A DNA stretch of 64,000 bases from RPQJ01 sp963696545 (GTDB lineage: Bacteria > Pseudomonadota > Gammaproteobacteria > Steroidobacterales > Steroidobacteraceae), in the NCBI GenBank assembly GCA_963696545.1, contig CAVOKQ010000007.1:556651-620650 (forward strand). The letters are read 5' to 3'. The notes below the pieces were generated by a model. The model made no database searches and was not told the origin of the DNA. It worked only from the letters and a program-made list of their open reading frames with translations. Below are positions 44,327 to 52,109 of the stretch, piece by piece. Position 1 is the stretch's first letter; each line of letters starts with the position of its first letter. The position numbers were made by a program, and so were the translations under genes.

Positions 44327-45082
44327 TCACGCGCCTGCCCCTACCCCTGCCAGCACGGCGAGCCCGCGCAGCACGAGGTCGGGAACGAGGCTGGCCTGCG
44401 TCCTGAGCAGGGGCGCCACGGACGGAGCAGCGCCGCCCGTCAGCAGCAGCACGGGGGGCGTACCGAGCCTCGACCCCACGTCGGCCACGCCGCGGTCGAT
44501 CATCGCGGCGACCGCGACGCGACAGCCCCGCTCGATGGCGTCGCGGGTGTTGTCCGCGAGCGGCGCGGCGCCAGGCGCTCCGCTGGCCGCGGTGTGACCG
44601 GCAAGGTCCGCCGTGCCCCCGTGCAGAGACCTCACCATGAGATCGGGTCCCGGGATGATGAAACCCCCGAGGTGTTCACCGTCCCCGCTCACGGCGTCGA
44701 AGGTCGCCGCCGTTCCGACGTCGGCAACGCAGCAGGCGCCGCGCACCGCGGCATGCCCGGCGATGACGGCCAGCCAGCGGTCCACGCCGAGCAGTTGTGG
44801 TTCACGGTAGGCATTCCGGACGCCGCCGGCCTCGCGGCTGGTCGCGACGAAACTCGCGCCGCGGCCGGTTGCAAGGCGGACCGCGGCATCGAGGGCAGCG
44901 GCCGGCGCGGCCGACACGCTCGCGGCGAGCACGCCGTCGATGCCAGGCGCCGCCAGCAGCACCGCCCGCCAGTCATCCTGCGTCCAGCCCGAGTAGGACG
45001 CAGCCTGTTGCGCGCCGAGACGACCGCCATCGAGCGTCGCCCACTTGACGCGCGAATTGCCGATATCCAGCAGGAGCTTCAT
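44327..45082 (-). CDS. coaX: Type III pantothenate kinase
   Basis: CoaX, 251 residues, phosphorylates pantothenate in the first step of coenzyme A synthesis. It has the ASKHA-fold motifs LLLDIGNSRVKWA, a central LLGVDRWLAVIAGHAA and CCVADVGTAATFDAVSGDGEHLGGFIIPG, and GGAAP near the C-terminus. The ATG overlaps the birA stop by four bases. Confidence 0.94.
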   Translation of the reverse strand: MKLLLDIGNSRVKWATLDGGRLGAQQAASYSGWTQDDWRAVLLAAPGIDGVLAASVSAAPAAALDAAVRLATGRGASFVATSREAGGVRNAYREPQLLGVDRWLAVIAGHAAVRGACCVADVGTAATFDAVSGDGEHLGGFIIPGPDLMVRSLHGGTADLAGHTAASGAPGAAPLADNTRDAIERGCRVAVAAMIDRGVADVGSRLGTPPVLLLTGGAAPSVAPLLRTQASLVPDLVLRGLAVLAGVGAGA

Positions 45083-46086
45083 GTCGAGACCCGCGACGCG
45101 CGAAGGCTGACATCGCCGGCGAGGAACCGCTCGACGCGCCCGCCCACGTCCACGCGCAGCGCACCGTCGCGATCGGCGCCCAGCGCCCGGCCGTCCACGC
45201 TGCCCGCGCTCTGCGAAACACGCACCTCGACGCCTGACAGCGAATCGAGTTCCTGCCATCGTGCCGCGAAGGGTGAAAAACCCTCGCGGCCAAAGCGCTC
45301 GAGCCCCGCGCACATCGCGGCGACGAGTCGCCCGGCGAGTGCGTTGCGCCCCGGGACGCGGCCACCCATGGCTTCGCGCAGGTCCGCGACCGGGGTGGCC
45401 TCCGGCACGGCAAGGCTTGTGCGCGCGTCGTCCGACAGCGCGAAATTGAGCCCCAGGCCGACCACGACGCTCGCCGCGCCGCCCGCCTCGAGCTTGAGCT
45501 GTATCAGCAGGCCGCCGAGCTTCCGGTGCCGCCACACGATGTCGTTGGGCCACTTGAGCATCGCCTCACCCGCCCCCTCGGCCCTGAGCGTGTCGGCCAC
45601 CGTGACGCCCACGGCCAGGCTCAACGCCGACAGTTCCGCCGGTACTTCCGGGTAGCTCCAGGCGATCGAGAATGTCAGGCCCGAGCCGAAGGGCGCGAGC
45701 CAGGAGCGGCCGCGCCGGCCCCGCCCTGCGCGCTGGATCTCGGCGAAGACGATGCGGGGCGACCCTGCCCGCGGCGCGGGCGCGGAGTAGAGATATTCGT
45801 TTGTGGAGTCCACGGCGAAGAGCACCTCGAGTGCGCCGGGCAGCGGCCCGCCGTCCCGCTCCGCCGCGCGGCGGATCCGCTCGGCGTCCAGGAGTTCGCA
45901 GGGCTGGGCGAGCCGGTAGCCGCGCCGCTCCACGCTCGCGATGTCCACGCCCGATTCCCGGAGATCGGCGACCAGCTTCCACACCGCTGTGCGGCTGACG
46001 CCGAGATGGGCCGCGAGCGCCGGCCCCGCGTGCATTTCGCCGTCGCAGAGCAGCTCGAGCAACGCCGCGCGCGATCGGTCGCTCAT
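45079..46086 (-). CDS. birA: Biotin-[acetyl-CoA-carboxylase] ligase / biotin operon repressor
   Basis: BirA, 335 residues. The N-terminal winged helix (LLELLCDGEMHAGPALAAHLGVSRTAVWKLVADLRESG) shows that it is the repressor-type enzyme. The ligase domain has STNEYL, the biotinyl-AMP loop GRGRRGRSW, and KWPNDIVWRHRKLGGLLIQ. It overlaps plsY upstream and coaX downstream. Confidence 0.95.
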   Translation of the reverse strand: MSDRSRAALLELLCDGEMHAGPALAAHLGVSRTAVWKLVADLRESGVDIASVERRGYRLAQPCELLDAERIRRAAERDGGPLPGALEVLFAVDSTNEYLYSAPAPRAGSPRIVFAEIQRAGRGRRGRSWLAPFGSGLTFSIAWSYPEVPAELSALSLAVGVTVADTLRAEGAGEAMLKWPNDIVWRHRKLGGLLIQLKLEAGGAASVVVGLGLNFALSDDARTSLAVPEATPVADLREAMGGRVPGRNALAGRLVAAMCAGLERFGREGFSPFAARWQELDSLSGVEVRVSQSAGSVDGRALGADRDGALRVDVGGRVERFLAGDVSLRASRVST

Positions 46087-46721
46087 CTCGGCCGCAGGAG
46101 CCACAGGCGCTGCGCGCGATTCTCGTTGCCGTCCATCATCCGCTGGATGTTGGCGCGGTGCGTGTACGCGACGAAGGCGGCCATCGCGATGCCGAACACG
46201 AGCAGCGGCATGTCGCCCGGCCGGGCCAGGGCGGCGTACACGGGGAGCGACGCCATCCCGAGCATCGTGCCGAGGCCCACGTAGCCGGTCACGAGGACGC
46301 AGCCGAGCCAGACGCCGAGGACGGGCAGCAGCGCGACAGGCGACAGCACGGCTACCGCGCCGAGCAGGGTGGCGGCGCCCTTGCCGCCGCGGAATTCGTG
46401 CCAGATGGGGTAGACGTGCCCGACGATCACCGCGGCCGCACAGGCGACCGCGAGCCACTCGCGATCCACGGTCGCGTCGCAGCCGACCAGCGGCAGGGCG
46501 AGCCCGGGCAGGACGCCGACGGCGAGCAGCGCCTTCCCGACGTCGATCACGAGCACGCCGAGTGCGAACCGCCAGCCCTGCGTCCTGAGCGCGTTCGTGC
46601 TGCCGGCGTTGCCGCTGCCCTGGTCGCGGATATCCACGCCACGGAGCAGCCCGAGCAGCAGGCTGCCGATGAGCGACCCCAGCAGGTACGCAAGCAGTGT
46701 CTTTACGCCGAGTTCCAGCAC
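46083..46721 (-). CDS. plsY: Acyl-phosphate glycerol-3-phosphate acyltransferase
   Basis: PlsY, 212 residues, an inner-membrane enzyme making lysophosphatidate. Motifs RDQGSGNAGSTNALR, FRGGKGAAT and the multi-helix hydrophobic layout are present. The usual downstream glycine-rich and HRANI motifs appear as YTHRANIQRMMDGNENR. GTG start with GGAGG upstream. It begins the plsY-birA-coaX unit, divergent from the AhpD-like gene. Confidence 0.94.
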   Translation of the reverse strand: MLELGVKTLLAYLLGSLIGSLLLGLLRGVDIRDQGSGNAGSTNALRTQGWRFALGVLVIDVGKALLAVGVLPGLALPLVGCDATVDREWLAVACAAAVIVGHVYPIWHEFRGGKGAATLLGAVAVLSPVALLPVLGVWLGCVLVTGYVGLGTMLGMASLPVYAALARPGDMPLLVFGIAMAAFVAYTHRANIQRMMDGNENRAQRLWLLRPR

Positions 46722-46821
46722 GCGAGCCTCCGTTCGTCGATTCTAGCATCGGCCCGCGCAGGTTCCGGCTGGCCGGGCCGCGTAAACTGCGTGCACTTCT
46801 GCGACCCCTGGGAGACACGAC

Positions 46822-47172
46822 GTGGGCAAGCTCGAGCAGGATTTCGCGGCCTATCGCGAGCGCATGAACGAACGGATCCTCGCGGAGGACAACCGCGTCG
46901 TGAAGCGCATCTATTCCGTGGACTCGCTCGCCTACGGCGAGGACGGAGTCCTGCCCAGGGAAACGAAGGAACTGCTGGGCCTCGTCGCCTCGCTGGTCCT
47001 GCGCTGCGACGACTGCGTGAAGTACCACCTCGTGGAAGCGCGCAAGGCGGGCAACGATCGCAAGGCCATCGTCGAAGCCATGAGCATCGGGCTCGTCGTG
47101 GGCGGGACCATCGTGATCCCGCACCTGCGCCGCGCTGTGGAATTCCTGGACGACCTCGAGTCGGAGGCCTAG
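46822..47172 (+). CDS. AhpD/carboxymuconolactone-decarboxylase-family protein
   Basis: A 116-residue protein, start GTG 46822. The motif RCDDCVKYHLVEA has the CxxC...H arrangement of AhpD-like peroxidase/disulfide proteins, followed by a helix MSIGLVVGGTIVIPHLRRAVEF. The exact substrate is not evident. Confidence 0.87.
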   Translation: MGKLEQDFAAYRERMNERILAEDNRVVKRIYSVDSLAYGEDGVLPRETKELLGLVASLVLRCDDCVKYHLVEARKAGNDRKAIVEAMSIGLVVGGTIVIPHLRRAVEFLDDLESEA

Positions 47173-47206
47173 CCCGCGGTCCCGGCCGCAGGGCGTGCCT
47201 TCGCCT

Positions 47207-48223
47207 TCACGGCCCGGCCTGTGCGCTCGCCTCGCCGGGACGGAGCGGCAGGAACACCTCGGCCAGCATGCAGCGCACCGAGCCGCCGCCGCGCTGCTCG
47301 ATGGTCGGCACGGATGGCGTGACGACGGCGTCCACGCAGCCTCGAAGCAGCTCCGCCTGCGCCGGCCCGAACGCCCGCCATGCACGCTCGGACATGGCCA
47401 GCACCGATGAACCTCCACGAGCGCGCAGCTCCAGCGCGTTGCCCGCGAATTCCGCCATCTGCGCGTGACTGATGGTCACGACCTGCCGCCCGCCCGCCTG
47501 CAGGCGCTCGAGCAAGGCACCGCGCTCGGCGCTCGCGACGGCCTCGGCGCACAGGATGGCCGAACGGGCGCCGATCGAGAGCAGCACGTTCGTGTGATAG
47601 ACCGCCACGCCGCCCGCGTCTGCCGCGTCGAATGCCACCGGCTCGTAGTCGAGTTCCTCGCACAATTCGCGCAGCACGGACTCGTCCGTGCGTGGCGAGC
47701 GACACGCATAGGCCACTCGGGCCGCGTGGTCGAACACGACGCTGCCCGTGCCCTCGAGGAACCTCCCCGACAGCTCGTGGTGCGTGAGGTCGAGGAGACG
47801 CGACACGGCGTAGCCGCCCCGCTCCTCGAGGCCGGTGATGAGTTCCATGCGCCGCTCGATCCGGCGGCTCGGCGCCAGCATCGGATACAGGACCACCGTG
47901 CCGTCGTGGTGCAGGCTGACCCAGTTGTTCGGGAAGACCGCGTCCGGGCAGGCGCTGGGCCCGGGCTCGTCGAGCGCAAAGACCCCGACCCCGGCGGAAC
48001 CCAGCGCCCCGACCAGTGCCTCGAACTCGGTGAGCGCACGTACCCGATCGGGGCCCGCCGCACCGCCGTCCGGTCGCTGGAACGCGTTGCTCCCGGCTGT
48101 CTCGGGATTCCAGCCGAAGGCCGTCGGCCGGACCATCAGCACGGCGCCGGCAGACTGGCGCAGCGGCGCCTGCCCGGCGGCGCTGCCGGTCGTACCCATC
48201 CCGTTCGTAACATTCGGATCCAT
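47207..48223 (-). CDS. CtlX-like guanidino-group hydrolase (amidinotransferase/arginine deiminase superfamily)
   Basis: A 338-residue protein. Superfamily motifs are DAVFPNNWVS, FLEGTGSVVFDHAARVAYACRSPRTD, YHTNVLLSIG with a catalytic-type histidine, and SVRCMLAEVFLP with the nucleophilic cysteine. This pattern matches citrulline-utilisation hydrolases (CtlX) better than arginine deiminase itself. The start used is ATG 48223; the first 27 residues are not conserved in character. Confidence 0.85.
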   Translation of the reverse strand: MDPNVTNGMGTTGSAAGQAPLRQSAGAVLMVRPTAFGWNPETAGSNAFQRPDGGAAGPDRVRALTEFEALVGALGSAGVGVFALDEPGPSACPDAVFPNNWVSLHHDGTVVLYPMLAPSRRIERRMELITGLEERGGYAVSRLLDLTHHELSGRFLEGTGSVVFDHAARVAYACRSPRTDESVLRELCEELDYEPVAFDAADAGGVAVYHTNVLLSIGARSAILCAEAVASAERGALLERLQAGGRQVVTISHAQMAEFAGNALELRARGGSSVLAMSERAWRAFGPAQAELLRGCVDAVVTPSVPTIEQRGGGSVRCMLAEVFLPLRPGEASAQAGP

Positions 48224-48295
48224 GGGCCGAATTCTAGTGGGTACGGTTGCCGGGCCGGGTGCGGTAACTGAGACCCATTGCGGTTAACCCCAGTT

Positions 48296-48314
48296 GCGGA
48301 CGATTCTCATTCCC
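48296..48314 (+). promoter_or_regulatory. Candidate Fur box upstream of feoA
   Basis: GCGGACGATTCTCATTCCC matches the 19-base Fur consensus at 11 positions, including the central GAT..TCATT. It is 50 bases before the feoA ATG, as expected if ferrous iron uptake is iron-repressed. The outer positions are poor. Confidence 0.35.
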
Positions 48315-48362
48315 GACAGACTGGCTCGCGTCCAGACCTCTTCAGACCAACGCCGCCCCAGA

Positions 48363-48626
48363 ATGCTCCCCATCAGCCTCGCAACCCTCAGGAAAGGCAC
48401 CCGCGGAATCGTCGCGGAAGTGACGGACGACGCCCAGAGCCTGGGCGACGAGTCCCACTCGACCATCAGCCGGCGACTCCTGGAGCTCGGCTTCGTCCCC
48501 GGCGAACCCCTGGAAATCGTCGCGGCGGTCTGGCCGGGCGGCGACCCGATTGCGGTGCGCCTCGGCAACACCACGTTCGCACTGCGACGCCGCGAGGCCC
48601 GGGCGATACTGGTCACGGTCGACTGA
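48363..48626 (+). CDS. feoA: Ferrous iron transport accessory protein FeoA
   Basis: FeoA, 87 residues, a small SH3-like cytoplasmic protein that assists FeoB: LPISLATLRKGTRGIVAEV, RRLLELGFVPGEPLEIVAAVWPGGDPIAVRLGNTTFALRRREARAILV. I use ATG 48363, but an in-frame TTG at 48294 is open. It is followed 13 bases later by feoB. Confidence 0.93.
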   Translation: MLPISLATLRKGTRGIVAEVTDDAQSLGDESHSTISRRLLELGFVPGEPLEIVAAVWPGGDPIAVRLGNTTFALRRREARAILVTVD

Positions 48627-48639
48627 GCCCGGACACGCC

Positions 48640-50517
48640 ATGAAGGAGCACGGGCACGCACCGGAATCGATGCGCGTGGCGCTCGTCGGCGTCCCGAACA
48701 GCGGCAAGACCGCCCTCTTCAACCGGCTCACGGGCAGCCGCCAGAAGGTCGCCAATTACGCCGGCGTCACGGTCGAGCGCAAGGAAGGGTCGTTCACCGG
48801 TCCGTCGGGCCGCCAGTACCGCGTGCTCGACCTGCCGGGTGCCTACAGCCTCACGCCGACGACGCTGGACGAGGCGATCACGCGTGACTTCCTGCTCGGC
48901 AGGCTCGCGGGCGAGGCCGCGCCCGAATTCGTCGTCTGCGTCGTGGACGCGACCAACCTGCGCCTCAACCTGCGCCTCGCGCTCGAGCTGCGCGACCTCG
49001 GCGTCCCGATCGTCGTCGCACTCAACATGAGCGACCTGGCGCGCGATCGTGGCTTCAGGCTCGACCGCGACCGGCTGGAGCGGGAACTCGGCGTGCCCGT
49101 CGTCGAGACCGTCGCAGTCGCGAGCGGGGGACACGAGCGCCTCGTCGCGGCGCTGGAGGCCGTCACCCATCCGGGGGCCGCGCCGCCGCGCGAATGGCGC
49201 GATCCGAGCTTTGCCCACATCCAGCACACCCAGCGCGACGTGCGCCGCATCCTCGAGGCCGTCGGGTACACCGAGCCCGCGCGCGCACGCGCGCTCAGGC
49301 GCCTGGACGAGCTCGTCATGCACCCGCTGGCCGGGCCGGCCTTCCTCGCCTTGCTGCTCTTCTTCGTGTTCCAGGCGGTGTTCAGCTGGGCCACGCTGCC
49401 GATGAGCCTCATCAGCTCGGGCGTGTCGTGGGTGGGCGCCGAGGTACAGGACCTGCTGCCCGGCGGCATGCTCAGGAGCCTGCTCGTGGACGGCGTCATC
49501 GCCGGCGCCGGCAGCGTGCTCGTGTTCCTGCCGCAGATCCTGATCCTGTTCCTGTTCATCCTCGTGCTCGAGGACACGGGCTACCTGCCGCGCGCGGCCT
49601 ACCTGCTCGACCGGTTGATGGGCAGCGTGGGGCTCTCGGGGCGCGCGTTCATTCCGCTGCTGTCGAGCTTCGCCTGCGCAGTGCCCGGCATCATGGCGAC
49701 GCGCACCATTCCCAACGTGCGCGACCGGATCGCGACCATCATGGTCGCGCCGCTCATGACCTGCTCGGCGCGGCTGCCCGTGTACGCGCTGGTGATCGCG
49801 GCGTTCATCCCGAACCGCCCCGTCGGTCCGTTCAACCTCCAGGGCCTGGTGCTGTTCACGCTGTACGTGACCGGCATCGTCGCTGCGATGGCCGTGGCCT
49901 GGGGCCTCAAGCGCACGGCGCTGCGCTCGTCGTATCACCCGCTGCTGCTCGAGCTGCCCGAATACCGCTGGCCGAACGTGCAGAGCCTCGCGATCGGGCT
50001 GTGGGAACGCGCCAAGGTCTTCGTCGGGCGCGTGGGGACGATCATCCTCGCGCTGATGATCGTGCTGTGGTTCCTGAGCAGTTACCCGGCTGCGCCCGCG
50101 GGCGCGCCCGGTCCCGCGATCCAGTACAGCTACGCCGGCGCAATCGGCCGGGCGCTCGAGCACGTGTTCGCCCCGATCGGGTTCAACTGGCAGATCTCGC
50201 TCGCGCTGGTGCCCGGGCTCGCGGCACGCGAGGTCGCGGTGGGCGCGCTCGGCACCGTGTACTCGCTCTCGGCGACCGGCGACGGCGTGTCGGCGACGCT
50301 GGCGCCGATGATCGCGGGCACCTGGAGCCTCGCGACCGCGCTCTCGCTCCTCGCCTGGTACGTGTTCGCGCCGCAGTGCCTCTCGACGCTCGTGGTCGTG
50401 CGGCGCGAAACGAATTCGTGGCGCTACCCGCTCCTCATGACCGCGTACCTGTTCGCGCTGGCGTACGCGGCGGCCTTCCTGACGTATCGCGTGGCCCTGG
50501 CGCTGGGTGCGGGCTGA
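48640..50517 (+). CDS. feoB: Ferrous iron transporter FeoB
   Basis: FeoB, 625 residues, an inner-membrane Fe(II) importer, shorter than the E. coli protein. The N-terminal G domain has GVPNSGKTALFN, DLPGAYSLTP and NMSD. The membrane part has FLALLLFFVFQAVFSW, GFLPQ-type FLPQILILFLFILVLEDTGYLPRAAYLLD, GLSGRAFIPLLSSFACAVPGIMATR and TCSARLPVYALV. The frame is intact. Confidence 0.96.
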   Translation: MKEHGHAPESMRVALVGVPNSGKTALFNRLTGSRQKVANYAGVTVERKEGSFTGPSGRQYRVLDLPGAYSLTPTTLDEAITRDFLLGRLAGEAAPEFVVCVVDATNLRLNLRLALELRDLGVPIVVALNMSDLARDRGFRLDRDRLERELGVPVVETVAVASGGHERLVAALEAVTHPGAAPPREWRDPSFAHIQHTQRDVRRILEAVGYTEPARARALRRLDELVMHPLAGPAFLALLLFFVFQAVFSWATLPMSLISSGVSWVGAEVQDLLPGGMLRSLLVDGVIAGAGSVLVFLPQILILFLFILVLEDTGYLPRAAYLLDRLMGSVGLSGRAFIPLLSSFACAVPGIMATRTIPNVRDRIATIMVAPLMTCSARLPVYALVIAAFIPNRPVGPFNLQGLVLFTLYVTGIVAAMAVAWGLKRTALRSSYHPLLLELPEYRWPNVQSLAIGLWERAKVFVGRVGTIILALMIVLWFLSSYPAAPAGAPGPAIQYSYAGAIGRALEHVFAPIGFNWQISLALVPGLAAREVAVGALGTVYSLSATGDGVSATLAPMIAGTWSLATALSLLAWYVFAPQCLSTLVVVRRETNSWRYPLLMTAYLFALAYAAAFLTYRVALALGAG

Positions 50518-50527
50518 GGGCGCCTCG

Positions 50528-50677
50528 ATGCTCGAGCAGGTCATCGTCTGGATCATCGTGGCGTTCGCCGCGGCCTACGCGGTGCGCGCGATCGTGCGCA
50601 GCTTCCGCAAGAGCGGCGACCACTGCGGTGACTGCGGACTGCAGGAAAAGAAGCCTGGCCCTCGCGACGGCCGCTGA
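50528..50677 (+). CDS. FeoB-associated Cys-rich small membrane protein
   Basis: A 49-residue protein: one membrane helix (VIVWIIVAFAAAYAVRAIV) then a basic stretch and CGDCG, a short cysteine motif. Small proteins of this layout directly follow feoB in many bacteria. It begins ten bases after the feoB stop. Its role (iron delivery or FeoB regulation) is inferred only from location. Confidence 0.75.
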   Translation: MLEQVIVWIIVAFAAAYAVRAIVRSFRKSGDHCGDCGLQEKKPGPRDGR

Positions 50678-50694
50678 TCGGGCCGCGCCCCGCG

Positions 50695-51693
50695 TCAGGA
50701 ATCGCGCGCCGCGTCGTCTCCGGACGCACGGGCCGTCACGGAGCGCACCACGTACACGGGCCTGCGCTTGGACTCCATGTAGATGCGGCCGACGTACTCG
50801 CCCAGGATCCCGAGGCTCAGGAGCTGGACGCCGCCCATGAAGACCACGGCAGCGAACAGCGACGCGTAGCCCGGCATGTCCACTCCGTACACGAGCGTGC
50901 GCAGCGCGATGTACCCGCCGTAGACCATGGCCACGAGCGCGAACAGTGCACCGGCCATCGTCGAAGCCCTGAGTGGCGCGGTCGAGAAGCTCGTGATGCC
51001 CTGCACCGCGAGGTCGAAAAGACCCGTCCAGTTCCACTTGGTCCGGCCGGCCGCGCGCGCCGGCCGCACGTAGGGCACGGTCACGGCCGGGAAGCCTGTC
51101 CACGCGAACAGGCCCTTCATGAAGCGCTGGCTCTCCGGCAGCGCCCTCACCACGTCCACTACGCACCGGTCCATCAGGCGGAAGTCGCCGACGTTCGGCG
51201 GGACCGGTGTCGAGGCGAGGCGGTTGTGCACTGAGTAGAATGCCGACGAGGTCGTGCGCTTGAGCCATCCGTCCGATGCGCGGTCTTCGCGCACGGCCAG
51301 CACGACCGGAGCGCCCGCCAGCCAGTGCGAGATCATGGAGGGCACGAGTTCCGGCGGGTCCTGCAGGTCGGCGTCCATCGGGATGACCGCGTCGCCGGTT
51401 GCGTGGTCGAGGCCCGCGGAGAGCGCTGCCTCCTTGCCGAAGTTGCGCGACAGGTCCACGACGATGGTCCTGCCGAACGGCGGCCGCGCCGCCTCGAGTT
51501 CCGCGAGCGTCGAGTCCCGGCTCCCGTCGTTCACGCACACGAACTCGAACTCGATGTCGCGGCTCGCCTCGCGGAGCGCCTCGCCAAGCCCGGCGAAGTA
51601 CGTTGCGACCACGCCGGCTTCGTTATAGAAAGGCGTGACGATGCTGACGCGACGCCGCGGGCTGCGCGGGCCGGTATCGGTGGTGCTGCTCAT
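50695..51693 (-). CDS. Family 2 glycosyltransferase with two C-terminal membrane helices
   Basis: A 332-residue protein, polyprenyl-phosphate glycosyltransferase type. GT-A motifs are SIVTPFYNEAGVV, VNDGSRDST, and DADLQDPPEL; the ending has two membrane segments (MAGALFALVAMVYGGYIALRTLV, ASLFAAVVFMGGVQLLSLGILGEYVGRIYMESK). Such enzymes load a sugar onto undecaprenyl phosphate. It is divergent from the neighbouring GtrA gene by 27 bases, suggesting a common pathway. Confidence 0.9.
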   Translation of the reverse strand: MSSTTDTGPRSPRRRVSIVTPFYNEAGVVATYFAGLGEALREASRDIEFEFVCVNDGSRDSTLAELEAARPPFGRTIVVDLSRNFGKEAALSAGLDHATGDAVIPMDADLQDPPELVPSMISHWLAGAPVVLAVREDRASDGWLKRTTSSAFYSVHNRLASTPVPPNVGDFRLMDRCVVDVVRALPESQRFMKGLFAWTGFPAVTVPYVRPARAAGRTKWNWTGLFDLAVQGITSFSTAPLRASTMAGALFALVAMVYGGYIALRTLVYGVDMPGYASLFAAVVFMGGVQLLSLGILGEYVGRIYMESKRRPVYVVRSVTARASGDDAARDS

Positions 51694-51720
51694 GGCCGGA
51701 TTGTCCTACACGTGCACGCA

Positions 51721-52089
51721 ATGCTCACGCAGTTCCTGAAGTTCGCGGCCGGCGGCGCCGTGGGTACTGCCCTGCACTACGCCGTGCTGGTCCTCTGGGT
51801 CGAGGCGGCGGGCGGCCCGGTCGTGCCTGGCACGCTCGCGGGATTCTGCGCCGGTGCACTCGCGAACTACCTGATCGCACGACGCTACGTGTTCGCGAGC
51901 GACCGGCCGCATCGGTCCGCGGCTCCCCGTTTCGCGCTGGTCGCCGCCGTGGGCGCCACGCTCAACACCACCATGGTCGCGTTTCTATACGGCGCGGGCG
52001 CGCATTACCTCGCCGCCCAGGTCGCGGCGACGGGGATCGTGCTGGCCTTCAACTTTCTCGCGAACAGGCACTGGACCTTTTCCCGCTGA
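51721..52089 (+). CDS. GtrA-family membrane protein
   Basis: A 122-residue protein with four hydrophobic helices and the GtrA signature (FLKFAAGGAVGTALHYAVLVLW, ANYLIARRYVFAS, FNFLANRHWTF). GtrA proteins are thought to flip polyprenyl-linked sugars across the membrane for glycan decoration. It pairs with the glycosyltransferase on its left. Start ATG 51721; a GTG three codons upstream is also possible. Confidence 0.92.
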   Translation: MLTQFLKFAAGGAVGTALHYAVLVLWVEAAGGPVVPGTLAGFCAGALANYLIARRYVFASDRPHRSAAPRFALVAAVGATLNTTMVAFLYGAGAHYLAAQVAATGIVLAFNFLANRHWTFSR

Positions 52090-52109
52090 ACCCGGTCCGG
52101 GCGGCAAGG

